A stretch of 51,010 bases of DNA. It comes from Bradyrhizobium huanghuaihaiense. Its GTDB lineage: Bacteria; Pseudomonadota; Alphaproteobacteria; Rhizobiales; Xanthobacteraceae. The stretch lies in contig NZ_VLLA01000038.1 of NCBI RefSeq assembly GCF_007830635.1, positions 1 to 51,010 on the forward strand, given 5' to 3'. The notes beneath the pieces are model-generated. The model was given only the letters and a program-made list of their open reading frames with translations, was not told the origin of the DNA and made no database searches. Position 1 is the first letter of the stretch. Each line of letters starts with the position of its first letter. Position numbers and translations under genes: made by a program. Below, in pieces: positions 1 to 8,485 of this stretch.

Positions 1-241
1 CCAGCTCGCCGATCTTGGCATGCAACGCCTTCAAATCGACCGGCGTCTCGGCCGATGTCTTGTCATGCCCAAACACGCCGGCGGCGCCTTCCAGGAGCTG
101 GTTTTTCCAGATCGTGATCTGGTTCGGATGAACATCAAACAGTTGCGCCAGCTCCGCCAGTGTCTTGTCTCCTTTGACCGCAGCCAAAGCAACCTTCGCC
201 TTGAATGCCGGAGAATGCGTCCGGCGGCTCTTCTTCGTCAT
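1..241 (-). CDS. IS3-family transposase OrfA, partial (cut by window edge)
   Basis: Reading the minus strand from an ATG at 241 gives 80 residues beginning MTKKSRRTHSPAFKAKVALA and continuing without a stop to base 1. It contains the helix-turn-helix stretch with LAELAQLFDVHPNQITIWK, typical of the small DNA-binding OrfA protein of IS3-family insertion sequences. OrfA normally works with a DDE integrase OrfB made by frameshifting; OrfB would lie outside the window. Family assignment is confident from the HTH sequence; the exact IS name is not known. Confidence 0.85.
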   Translation of the reverse strand, partial: MTKKSRRTHSPAFKAKVALAAVKGDKTLAELAQLFDVHPNQITIWKNQLLEGAAGVFGHDKTSAETPVDLKALHAKIGEL

Positions 242-324
242 CTTCGCTCCTGATTCGCAGCAAGAATCCTCGCCGCTGTCAGGCAGAAAATCCACTCAAG
301 CTACTGTCCGAATTTGCGGGGCCA
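1..324 (-). mobile_element. Left end of an IS3-family insertion sequence (partial)
   Basis: OrfA starts at 241, and the 83 bases before it fit an IS leader. On the minus strand the sequence at 324-304 reads TGGCCCCGCAAATTCGGACA; it starts with TG and looks like an IS3-type terminal inverted repeat. Coding sequence of an unrelated protein resumes right after it. The other end and the target duplication are outside the window, so the boundary at 324 is an inference. Confidence 0.55.
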
Positions 325-626
325 GCTCTGGGATCATTGCGCCGTCCGATCAACAGGCCTTCGGCGAACAGCAGTTCCTTATGTCGAAAGCCATCACCGA
401 CAAGGTGATCCTGAGTTCGAAGCCGCTACAGATATCAGGGATGCCCGGTTTCGAATATCTCGCAGAGGGCAAGCAGTCGAGCGGCCGGCCGCTTCGCTAC
501 TTCGTCGTCGCCCTCTATCCGTCGGGACATCCCTTTCTGCTGATGGGCATGGCGCCGCAAGAGCGCTTTGACGAGGCCCTGCCGGAGTTCCGCTCGATGG
601 TCGAGAGTTTCCGATCCAAACTCTAG
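325..626 (+). pseudogene. 3' remnant of a small gene truncated by the IS element
   Basis: An open frame runs from the proposed IS end to a TAG at 626 and encodes about 100 residues ending MVESFRSKL. The frame continues upstream into IS sequence with no credible start, so the natural 5' end seems lost. An internal ATG at 380 could start an 81-residue product (MSKAITDKVILS...), but I see no convincing ribosome site. The C-terminal part looks like a globular alpha/beta segment. I recognise no family. Confidence 0.5.
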
Positions 627-659
627 TCAGGCAGGCGCGATAGCTGAGCGCCCCGCACC

Positions 660-1922
660 CTAATTGGCCGCCAGGTACCGCTCATAGCTCCCCGTCACCG
701 GCTCGCTCGCGTCGACATCGGGATCGAGCGTGTAGAGGTCCTGCGCGCGGCCGATGCCGCGCAGCGCGTAGCGGCCGGTGGAGACGAGATAGCGGCGGCC
801 GGCGGCGTCGAGACCCTTGTAGAACTCCGCCGACGCGAGCAGCTCGCGATCGACCGAGCGGCTCATCGAGGCGATGCGGCTGACCTCGTTCACGGTCGGG
901 CCCACCACCGTGAAATCGAGCCGGTCCTCGCTGCCGATATTGCCGTAGAAGACCTCGCCGACATGCAGGCCGATATAGGCGGATGTGGTGGGACGGCCGT
1001 CGGCCGCCCGGCGCGCGTTCAGCGCCGCGACGTTCTGGCGGAACAGATGCTCGGCACGGAGCGCCGCACGCCGCGCATGCGCCATGTCCTCGCCGGTGAA
1101 CATCGCCAGCACGCCGTCGCCGATCAGCTTCAGGACGTCGCCGCCGGCGTCGTGGATCGCATCGATCACGGCCTGCGCATAGTCGTTGAGGAACGGGATG
1201 ATCTCGTCCGGACCGATGCTCTCGCTGATCCCGGTCGAGCCGCGCAAATCCGAATACCACAGCACGGCGTTGATGCGCTCGGTGACGCCGCGCGAGATGC
1301 GGCCGCCCAGCACCTGCTCCGAGGCGCCGCGGCCAAGATAGACGCGCCCCAAGGTGCGCGCGATGTCGACCTGCTGCGCGGACTTGATCGCAAGCCCCAG
1401 CACCGGCACGAGATCGCGCAGGGACTCCAGCTCGGCTGCGCTGAAGCCGCTGTCGCGGCGTGTGGTCCAGCAGGAATAGAGGCAGTCCATCAGGCCGAGC
1501 GCGCCGTTCTCACCGAAGCGATGCACGAAGGCGAGATAATGCTTGTGGCCCTTCTCGGCGAGTTCGCCGATCTGCGAGAAATCCAGCGACGGTGCGTCGG
1601 CCAGATCGATCACCATTTCGTCGTGGCCGTGCTCGAGCATGTGGAAGAACACCGAGCGGCGCCAGCTCTTGGCGGCGTCGCCCTCGGCGGTCGAGCCGTA
1701 TTCGAACATTTCGCTCTCGTTGCTCTGCCGGTCGCTCCAGCGGAAGCCGCGCCCCTCATAGATCGGATGCAGCGTGTCGATGACGACCAGCGCGCGCGAG
1801 AGTTCCAGGCCCTCGGCGCGACAGCGCTCGCAGAAGCCGCGGAGCAGTTCATTTTCGGGCAGGCCCGTGAGCCCCTGGCCGGTCAGCCAGTTCATCAGCG
1901 CGAGGCGCGAGGTCAATTGCAT
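660..1922 (-). CDS. Class III adenylate/guanylate cyclase, soluble
   Basis: 420 residues with no signal peptide or membrane segment. The C-terminal half is a class III nucleotide cyclase domain (about 215-390). The two metal-binding aspartates are D224 in WYSDLRGST and D269 in KLIGDGVLAMF. Lys265 is at the purine-selecting position, and VNEVSRI supplies the transition-state Asn and Arg. The Lys plus the later LDFTVVG fits ATP as substrate, so cAMP is the likely product. The N-terminal 200 residues resemble a GAF-like sensory region by position only. The ATG at 1922 is directly preceded by a 15-bp palindrome and has no clear Shine-Dalgarno. It is divergent from the MFS gene. Confidence 0.9.
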   Translation of the reverse strand: MQLTSRLALMNWLTGQGLTGLPENELLRGFCERCRAEGLELSRALVVIDTLHPIYEGRGFRWSDRQSNESEMFEYGSTAEGDAAKSWRRSVFFHMLEHGHDEMVIDLADAPSLDFSQIGELAEKGHKHYLAFVHRFGENGALGLMDCLYSCWTTRRDSGFSAAELESLRDLVPVLGLAIKSAQQVDIARTLGRVYLGRGASEQVLGGRISRGVTERINAVLWYSDLRGSTGISESIGPDEIIPFLNDYAQAVIDAIHDAGGDVLKLIGDGVLAMFTGEDMAHARRAALRAEHLFRQNVAALNARRAADGRPTTSAYIGLHVGEVFYGNIGSEDRLDFTVVGPTVNEVSRIASMSRSVDRELLASAEFYKGLDAAGRRYLVSTGRYALRGIGRAQDLYTLDPDVDASEPVTGSYERYLAAN

Positions 1923-1937
1923 ACGCCATTATGGCGT
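1923..1937 (-). promoter_or_regulatory. Palindrome abutting the cyclase start codon
   Basis: ACGCCAT-T-ATGGCGT is a perfect inverted repeat with 7-bp arms, touching the ATG of the cyclase gene. In RNA it would form a hairpin exactly where a ribosome site should be; in DNA it could be an operator. It also holds an out-of-frame ATG 7 nt upstream of the annotated start. No function can be shown from sequence. Confidence 0.35.
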
Positions 1938-2085
1938 GCATTCGTGACGAGCGGAAGGCCGCGCGAACGTGGCGCGCCAAGGCACCCGCCCGCAGCAGGT
2001 CGAATATGCCGCAGGTGCTGTTGACGCGCTGTCATGGCCGGCTGCAAATGGAACCAATGACACCGCCGACCAGAAATACAGGAAT

Positions 2086-3243
2086 ATGAGCCAGCGCCAG
2101 CTTCCGATCATCCTGGCGCTCGGCACCACGCAGACACTGGCCTGGGCGTCCAGCTATTATCTGCCGGCGTTGCTCGCCGATCCCATGGCGCACGACCTCG
2201 GCATCTCCTCCAACTGGATTTTTGGCGCGTTCTCGGCCTCGCTGGTGATCTCGGCGATGCTCGGCCCGCGCATCGGGCGGCAGATCGATCTCGTCGGCGG
2301 ACGGCAGGTGCTGTCGATTTCCAACCTGACGATTGCCGCCGGCCTCGTACTCCTTGGGTTGTCGCAATCCGTCCTGGTGATGGCGATCGCCTGGCTCGTG
2401 CTCGGCATCGGCATGGCGATGGGCCTCTATGATGCCGCCTTCGCTGCTCTGGGGCGCATCTACGGCACCGAGGCGCGCCGGCCCATCACCGGCATCACGC
2501 TGATGGCGGGCTTTGCCTCCACGGTCGGCTGGCCGCTCACCGCCTGGGGCCTCGCCCATATCGGCTGGCGCGAGACCTGCTTTGCCTGGGCCGCCGCCAA
2601 CATCCTGATCGGCCTGCCCCTCAATTTCTTCATGCTGCCCACGATCAAAGGCGCGAGGCAGGCGGCGGCGACGGCCGAGAAGCCGCATGTGCCGCTCGAC
2701 CGCACCATGCTCCTGCTCGCCTTCGTCTTCGCCGCGGTCTGGACCGTTACTGGGGCGATGGCGGTGCATTTTCCGCGCATCGTCGAGGCAACGGGCGCGA
2801 GCCATGTCGAGGCGATCGCGGCCGGCGCGCTGATCGGCCCGGCGCAGGTGGTGGCGCGCATCCTCGAAGCGAGCGTCCTGAGCCGCTTTCATCCGCTGTG
2901 GTCGACGCGGCTCGCCTGCCTCACCCATCCGATCGGCGCTGCGGTCATAGCCATCTTTGGCGGTGCCGCCGCGAGCGCCTTTGCCCTGTTCCACGGCTCC
3001 GGCAACGGCATCCTGACGATCGCCCGCGGCACGCTGCCACTTTCGATCTTCGGCCCCAAGGATTTCGGCTACCGCCTCGGCATCATCGGCGCGCCGGCGC
3101 GGATGGCGCAGGCGGTGGCGCCGCTGGTGTTCGGCCTGCTCATCGACGTCATGGGCGCCAAGGTGCTGATCGTCTCCTCCGCGCTCAGCCTCTCGGCGCT
3201 GGCGGCGCTGTTCCTGATCCGCGCCGAGCGGCGGCCGGATTGA
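2086..3243 (+). CDS. Major facilitator superfamily transporter
   Basis: 385 residues from the ATG at 2086, which has AGGA five bases upstream. A longer frame from a GTG at 1969 adds 39 polar residues unlike an MFS N-terminus. The protein is made of about 12 hydrophobic segments. An early conserved region is TLAWASSYYLPALLADPMA, and GPRIGRQIDLVGGR matches the loop 2-3 MFS signature. It is an inner-membrane secondary transporter of unknown substrate. The cyclase lies divergent upstream and a small membrane-protein gene follows after 31 nt. Confidence 0.88.
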   Translation: MSQRQLPIILALGTTQTLAWASSYYLPALLADPMAHDLGISSNWIFGAFSASLVISAMLGPRIGRQIDLVGGRQVLSISNLTIAAGLVLLGLSQSVLVMAIAWLVLGIGMAMGLYDAAFAALGRIYGTEARRPITGITLMAGFASTVGWPLTAWGLAHIGWRETCFAWAAANILIGLPLNFFMLPTIKGARQAAATAEKPHVPLDRTMLLLAFVFAAVWTVTGAMAVHFPRIVEATGASHVEAIAAGALIGPAQVVARILEASVLSRFHPLWSTRLACLTHPIGAAVIAIFGGAAASAFALFHGSGNGILTIARGTLPLSIFGPKDFGYRLGIIGAPARMAQAVAPLVFGLLIDVMGAKVLIVSSALSLSALAALFLIRAERRPD

Positions 3244-3274
3244 CCACACCGCCGCTTTCGCGCACAAGCGGGCC

Positions 3275-3463
3275 ATGACCGACGACAACAATCCGCCGCG
3301 CACATTCAAGGGCCTTTTGCGCTGGGCGACCACGCCGCCGCAGGCCTGGGGCGTCTATCTCCTCGCCCTCCTGCTGGTGTGGCTGGTCTCGTTCTATGCC
3401 GGCTCGCTGAAGCCGAAGAAGACGCCGGAGGCGAGCCCGCCTCCGGTGACGGCGCCGCGCTAA
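3275..3463 (+). CDS. Small single-pass membrane protein
   Basis: 62 residues. A polar N-terminus is followed by one hydrophobic helix (about 25-42, WGVYLLALLLVWLVSFYAG) and a proline/lysine-rich tail. It follows the MFS gene by 31 nt on the same strand and may be cotranscribed. The family is not recognised. The helix makes it more convincing than a chance frame, but it is small and only context supports it. Confidence 0.6.
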   Translation: MTDDNNPPRTFKGLLRWATTPPQAWGVYLLALLLVWLVSFYAGSLKPKKTPEASPPPVTAPR

Positions 3464-3480
3464 AGCACATCGCGCTTTAG
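3460..3480. terminator. Shared hairpin between convergent genes
   Basis: CTAAAGC (3460-3466) and GCTTTAG (3474-3480) form a 7-bp stem with a 7-nt loop. The stop codons of both convergent genes lie in the arms (TAA 3461-3463 on plus, TAA 3479-3477 on minus). The position suggests a compact bidirectional terminator, but there is no long T-tract. Confidence 0.4.
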
Positions 3481-5540
3481 GCGGCCCGGACGTCCTCGAC
3501 AAAGCTGCCCACTTCGCTCGTCAGCTGCTCGGCCTGTCGCGACAGGCCGTCCGCCGCGCTCAGCACCTCGCTTGCCGCGACACCCGTTTCCGTGGCCGCC
3601 TTGCTTACGCCGCTGATATTCGCCGTCACGTCCTTCACCGATTGCGACGTCTGTTGAACGTTGCGGGCAATTTCCGCCGTTGCCACGCCTTGCGCCTGGA
3701 CTGCCGTCGCGATCACGCTCGAGATCGAGCTGACCTCTTCGATCGTCCCGCTGATGCCGCGGATCGCGTCGACAGCCTCCTTGGTGGCCGCCTGGATTTG
3801 CGCGATCTGGGCGCCGATCTCCGCTGTTGCCGATGCCGTCTGGTTCGCCAGCATCTTCACCTCTGAGGCGACCACGGCAAAGCCTCTCCCGGCCTCCCCC
3901 GCCCGCGCCGCCTCGATCGTCGCGTTCAAGGCCAACAGGTTGGTTTGAGCGGCGATGGCCTGGATCAGGGTCACGACCTCGCCGATCTTCTCGGCGCCCT
4001 CGGCCAATGTCTGCACGATCTTGTCGGTGCGCTGCGCGTCGGCCACCGCGCGCCCGGTGATGGTCGAGGATTGCGCGACCTGGCGGCTGATCTCACCGAT
4101 CGAGGCCGTCAGCTCCTCGGCCGCAGAGGCAACCGTGCTCGCGCCCACGCTCGCTTCCTCGGCTGCGGCAGCGACGGTCGTCGCCTGCCCCTTGGTCTGC
4201 GTCGCGGTCGAGGACATCGAACGCGCGGTCGTCTCGAGCTCGGTTGCCCCCGACGCCAGCAGTGCCACCATGGCCCCCGCCTTTGCCTCGAAATCGCTGA
4301 CCAGGCCTTCGAGACGCGCCGCACGCTTCTCCTTGACGATCCGCTCGGCCGCCTGCTCGCCAGCCAGTCGATTGGTGGTGATCATGGCCTCCTTGAAGAC
4401 CTGCACCGCGAGCGCCATGCCGCCGATCTCGTCCTTGCGGGCAGCGAAGGGCACCTCGGCTTCCTCGTTGCGGGCGAGCCGGGTCATCACCTCCGACAGT
4501 CTGGAGATTGGCGTGAGCAGGTGACGCACGAGCAGGACGGACGCAGCCGCCGACAATCCCAGGACGACCAGAATGGCCGCGCCGGCGAACAGGATGCCGC
4601 CAAGCCCGTCGGCTTCGTCCCGTTCGGCCACGGCCTGCGCATCGCGCAGCGCGGCATCGCGGATTCCCAGCAGCGAGGCGTTCGCGCCCGTCGCCGACTT
4701 GCGCCATTCATCCACCGACACCGCGAAAGGCGTGCCGTCGAACGCGGCTTTCATCAGCGCCTCGCGGAGCGGCTTGTCCGAACCGAAGTAGCGATCCCTG
4801 GCCGCACCGACGCTGGCCCGCGTGTTCTTGGGGGCTTGAACGTCGTCGCCGCGGTCGAGAATTTCAGCCCAAAGGCGCGTCATCTGGCCGATCGCGGCGT
4901 TGAGTTCGTCCCGTTCCGCCAATGTGGCCGGACGGCCCGCTGTCACCAGCCCCGAAATCAACAGCGAGACCTGGCCGGCAGTCTGGCGGATCACCCACCC
5001 CTTCTGTGCGACGTCGAGCAGGTTTCCCGCCGTGGTGCTGAGGCGCATTGTGGCCTTGATGCCGGACTCCAGCAGCTCGTTCAGGCTCGCCATCGCATCG
5101 GCATAGTCGCGCATGGCCTTGGCGGCGGCGCCGCCGGGACGCTCCGTCAGCGGCTTCTGCCAGTGCGATGCGGCTTCCGCGCGCGCGGCGGCGATCTTCG
5201 CCGCGGCGGCCTTGACCCGCTGCGTCAGGTCGGCATCGCCGCGGGCCAGCGTTTCCAGTTTCACCAAGGCCTCGTCGCTGGCGCGGCGATTGTCGGCGAA
5301 CTCCTTGAGCACCGCATCGTCCGCCGCGGATTTGCCGAGCAGCGCCCGATTGACGGGGCCGCGCTCGATGGTGAGGCTGCCGACTGCGTCGAAGCCGGCA
5401 GCCAGACGAGTCTCCAGAGCGTGCGCCGCGATGGCGTTCTGGTAGGCGCTCCAGCGCTCGCTCAGTTGAAGGCCCGAGGTCAGAACGACGACGCCCGACA
5501 TCAGCGCTGCAATGGCAATTCCCGACCGCTTGATAGACAC
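3477..5540 (-). CDS. Methyl-accepting chemotaxis protein
   Basis: 687 residues. TM1 at about 8-27, a periplasmic helical sensor (about 28-305) of the nitrate/CHASE3-like four-helix type, TM2 at about 311-335, a HAMP domain to about 390, then a long signalling coiled coil. The conserved hairpin tip, IQAIAAQTNLLALNATIEAA with the following ARAGEAGRGFAVVA, is at about 527-558. No C-terminal CheR/CheB tether pentapeptide is present. The start is GTG at 5540, backed by AGGAG seven bases upstream. It should relay a periplasmic ligand signal to CheW/CheA; the ligand is unknown and no che genes are nearby. Confidence 0.95.
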   Translation of the reverse strand: MSIKRSGIAIAALMSGVVVLTSGLQLSERWSAYQNAIAAHALETRLAAGFDAVGSLTIERGPVNRALLGKSAADDAVLKEFADNRRASDEALVKLETLARGDADLTQRVKAAAAKIAAARAEAASHWQKPLTERPGGAAAKAMRDYADAMASLNELLESGIKATMRLSTTAGNLLDVAQKGWVIRQTAGQVSLLISGLVTAGRPATLAERDELNAAIGQMTRLWAEILDRGDDVQAPKNTRASVGAARDRYFGSDKPLREALMKAAFDGTPFAVSVDEWRKSATGANASLLGIRDAALRDAQAVAERDEADGLGGILFAGAAILVVLGLSAAASVLLVRHLLTPISRLSEVMTRLARNEEAEVPFAARKDEIGGMALAVQVFKEAMITTNRLAGEQAAERIVKEKRAARLEGLVSDFEAKAGAMVALLASGATELETTARSMSSTATQTKGQATTVAAAAEEASVGASTVASAAEELTASIGEISRQVAQSSTITGRAVADAQRTDKIVQTLAEGAEKIGEVVTLIQAIAAQTNLLALNATIEAARAGEAGRGFAVVASEVKMLANQTASATAEIGAQIAQIQAATKEAVDAIRGISGTIEEVSSISSVIATAVQAQGVATAEIARNVQQTSQSVKDVTANISGVSKAATETGVAASEVLSAADGLSRQAEQLTSEVGSFVEDVRAA

Positions 5541-5619
5541 GCCCCGCTCCTCATTCCCATTAAAGCCCCGGACGTAAAAGGCCGGCCCCCGCCAGCCTTC
5601 ACGCCCCCACCCGCGTCCC

Positions 5620-6333
5620 CTACTTCAGTTCGAATTCGACGAGCTCGACGGTCGAAGTCCCTGCGTTTCGCATCGTCCGGACCGGGCCCGCATTCTGCCA
5701 CGCGAAGTCGCCGTATTTCAGGTTGAGCTTGTGCTCCGGCTTGCCCTGCACACCCTCGACCAGCATGCCACCCTGCACCACGATGCGCACGCCGGGCGCG
5801 GCCTGCTGCATCGCCGGCGCAACCTCGCCCGGCTTCAGGATCAACCGCCAGGCCTGGACGCGGTGGTTGTCCATCACCGAAACGTAGGGCTCGGGGCGAG
5901 GCAGCGGCGAGAAGCGGCCCGGCTGAGAGTCGAGCAGCTCAAACCCCATGATCCGGAAATCGCTGGTGCCGACATTGGCAACCTGATGCACCACCGGCTG
6001 CTTGGTGTAGTTGGTGAACAGCACTTCGCCGACCTTGCGCGGCGTGATGGCGGGCTTGCCGCCGAGCGGCGTCCCTTCCGCGTCCGAGACCGCCATGTAG
6101 ACTTGCGCAAAGTCCCTGGTGTGCCGGTGATAGGCGGCGATCTGTCCGGGCGGGATCGTGACATTCATGAACTGCAGATACTCGTTGCTGAACGTCTGAT
6201 CGTGAAAGCTCGCAAACTCGATCGGAACGATCTCGGGATCGCCTGCGGCTTTCGCTGGTCGCGGCAGCACCGCAGCTCCAAGCACCGCGCAACAACCGCA
6301 CAAGAACTGACGTCGTCCGATCGCATTACGCAT
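5620..6333 (-). CDS. Tat-exported cupin-fold protein
   Basis: 237 residues. The N-terminus has a twin-arginine signal (GRRQFLCGCCAVLGAAVLP) followed by AKAAG, so export in folded form to the periplasm is likely. The mature part has two cupin-like halves, with candidate metal ligands in AAYHRHTRDFAQVYM and VVHQVANVG. The closest recognisable description is a cupin-domain protein of unknown function. ATG at 6333 places the RR motif properly at residues 7-8; AGGA lies about 10 nt upstream. It is preceded by about 270 bp without a gene and stands alone. Confidence 0.75.
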   Translation of the reverse strand: MRNAIGRRQFLCGCCAVLGAAVLPRPAKAAGDPEIVPIEFASFHDQTFSNEYLQFMNVTIPPGQIAAYHRHTRDFAQVYMAVSDAEGTPLGGKPAITPRKVGEVLFTNYTKQPVVHQVANVGTSDFRIMGFELLDSQPGRFSPLPRPEPYVSVMDNHRVQAWRLILKPGEVAPAMQQAAPGVRIVVQGGMLVEGVQGKPEHKLNLKYGDFAWQNAGPVRTMRNAGTSTVELVEFELK

Positions 6334-6605
6334 AGTCTTGCCGTCCTGTTGAATTATGCACGCTGGCATGCATATCGGCCGACTCTTTAAGGTCCGCTTA
6401 AGTGCGCGCGTGTCGGAAAAAGCATGATCGTCTTTCCAAACGGTATGCCTGCTCGGTGTTCGATGACGCCTTGCCGAAACTATAGGCACGGCAATGATCG
6501 CGCTCTGCATCTGCCTGCATTCGCCGGCACAACGAACGCGGTGTTTGAAGCGAACCGTTCGTGACGCTCCTGCGACATTCAAACCTTCGCACAGCGCGGA
6601 GCCGA
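6334..6605. other. Intergenic region, 272 bp
   Basis: Only short shadow frames are present. It should hold the promoter of the cupin gene (minus strand) and the end of the DMT transporter transcript. I see no strong hairpin or RNA gene. Confidence 0.4.
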
Positions 6606-7484
6606 TCAGCTTGTCTTCGCCTCGCCGGTTGCGATCCAGATGCCGGCGAAGACGGCGACCAACCCAATCAGAAGATTTGCCGTGATCGGCTCGCCGATCA
6701 GCAGCGCGGCCAGCAAGGTGGCGGCGATCGGATTGACCGTCATCGTGTTGGCGACGCGGGTCGGCGTCGCCCGCGCCAGCGCCATGACCCAGAGGATGAA
6801 GGCGAGCGCGCCGCCACCGGCGCCGAGATAGACGCCGGCGATCCATTGCGCCGTGGTGAAATGATCGAGCGCCGCGAAGCTTCCCTTCACAAAGCCAGCG
6901 ATCACCAGCACCACGGCGCCCGCGCCCATGCCGACCGTGAGAAAGCCGAGCGCGCTCGAGCGCTGCATCAGCGGCCGCGACAGCACGTTGTAGAACGCCA
7001 TGCAGAACACGGCTGCGGTCATGATCAACTCACCCCGCCACGCGCCGGCCGGACTTTGCGCCAGGCCCGCCGCGAGCGCTGCCGTCACACCGAGCACGGC
7101 AATGCCGACGCCGGTGATCTTGCGCGCGGTCAGCCGCTCCACGCCGAGGATCGCGCCGACCACCATGGTGTGGAGCGGCAGCGTCGCCAGCGCGAGGCTG
7201 GCGCGCGCCGCGGTCGTGTAGGACACCGCGATGTTGTAGAGGATGAAGAACAGGCCGAAGAAGCAGATGCCGAGCAGCGCCACCGCCGGCCAGTCGGAGC
7301 GCTGCGGCCAGCGCACCCGAAGCAGCAGCGCGCATGGCAGCAGACAGAGAAAACCGATCCCCCAGCGCAGGATCGCGAGCAGGATAGGATCGGCGCCGCC
7401 GACGAGATAGCGGGTGATCGCCGCCGCCGTGCCCCCTAAGCTGCTCGAGACAAGCGCGATCGCAACGCCAAGCCACTCCGCCAC
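6606..7484 (-). CDS. DMT superfamily (EamA) transporter
   Basis: 292 residues with about ten hydrophobic segments in two EamA repeats. The second repeat has the typical end NPIAATLLAALLIGEPITAN. It is an inner-membrane exporter of small metabolites; substrate unknown. Start choice: AGGAG (complement at 7491-7495) directly touches an ATG at 7490, leaving no spacing, but is six bases from the GTG at 7484. The GTG is therefore the more likely start and removes only two residues. Confidence 0.88.
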   Translation of the reverse strand: MAEWLGVAIALVSSSLGGTAAAITRYLVGGADPILLAILRWGIGFLCLLPCALLLRVRWPQRSDWPAVALLGICFFGLFFILYNIAVSYTTAARASLALATLPLHTMVVGAILGVERLTARKITGVGIAVLGVTAALAAGLAQSPAGAWRGELIMTAAVFCMAFYNVLSRPLMQRSSALGFLTVGMGAGAVVLVIAGFVKGSFAALDHFTTAQWIAGVYLGAGGGALAFILWVMALARATPTRVANTMTVNPIAATLLAALLIGEPITANLLIGLVAVFAGIWIATGEAKTS

Positions 7485-7566
7485 GACCATCTCCTGTCCC
7501 GGAGCTTTTGGGTGCGGCTAACACAGCCCTGCTGCCACCGGTGTGGCAACAGGGGCTTAACGGGAG

Positions 7567-8397
7567 CTAATCATAAAACTCCGGCGCCATCTTCTGGCCG
7601 TCGCGCTGGGCCTTGTCGTGGTTGATCCAGAGCTGCGCCTTCTCCTTGGCGAGGGTGTCGGCGATCTTCTGCATCGAGGCCGCGCTCTGGTCCTTGTTGA
7701 CGTTCATGCTGGGCACGCGACGGTTGTCCCAATTGTCTTTGAAATGCACGGCATCGCCCGACAGCACCACCGCGCCGGTCTTCGGCAATTTCACCAGCAG
7801 CGACTGATGTCCCGGCGTGTGGCCGGGTGTCGACAGGATGGTCACGCTGCCGTCGCCGAACACATCCTTGTCGCCCGCGAGCAGTTCGACCGGATGCGAA
7901 GGCTTGAAGCGCGGCTCGTTGTTGGCGCCGGGCCAGTCATATTCGACCTTCTGCACGTAGAGCATAGCCTGCGGGAACAGCTCCACATTGCCGGTGTGGT
8001 CCGGATGGGTGTGCGAAACCGCCATCGCCTTGACGTCATCGGGCTTGAGGCCGAGCTGCTCGAGCTGGGCGGCCAGCGTCTTCGGCCGGCGCCAGGTCAC
8101 GGCCTTGGGGTCGGCCGGTGCCAGGCCGTTGGGCATGGCCGCGACGGCATCGGCGATGCCGGTGTCCCACAGGAACCAGCCCTTGGCGTGCTTGATGAGG
8201 TAGCAGCTGTCGACGAAGTCCATCGTCTTGCCCTCGTTGATGCCGGGCGTCCAGCGCGAGATGTCGCCGGCGGTACCCTCGCCGCAATTGAGGACGTAGA
8301 GCCTTTCGACGCCGGTCTTCTCCGACTGCGCCATCGCTGCATGACTGAACAAGGTGAGAGCAGCGGCGGCAAAAGCAAGCTTGATCCCGGACGTCAT
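7567..8397 (-). CDS. Exported metallo-beta-lactamase-fold hydrolase (AHL-lactonase-like)
   Basis: 276 residues with a Sec signal peptide (about 1-23, ending AAMAQS). The zinc motif HxHxDH is SHTHPDHTGN, with H129, H131, D133 and H134. A further metal ligand set is in STPGHTPGHQ and LSGDAVHFKDN. The sequence resembles the N-acyl-homoserine-lactonase-like branch of the MBL fold, but a periplasmic location and single-gene context leave the substrate open; lactonase activity is not proven. GGAGG precedes the ATG by eight bases. Confidence 0.85.
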   Translation of the reverse strand: MTSGIKLAFAAAALTLFSHAAMAQSEKTGVERLYVLNCGEGTAGDISRWTPGINEGKTMDFVDSCYLIKHAKGWFLWDTGIADAVAAMPNGLAPADPKAVTWRRPKTLAAQLEQLGLKPDDVKAMAVSHTHPDHTGNVELFPQAMLYVQKVEYDWPGANNEPRFKPSHPVELLAGDKDVFGDGSVTILSTPGHTPGHQSLLVKLPKTGAVVLSGDAVHFKDNWDNRRVPSMNVNKDQSAASMQKIADTLAKEKAQLWINHDKAQRDGQKMAPEFYD

Positions 8398-8485
8398 CCT
8401 TGGTCCCTCCTTGGCAAGCGTTTGGGGAGCTGCGACCGAGGATCAACCCCGGCCGCGCCGCAGAATTCCGCCTCCGCAGATCACG

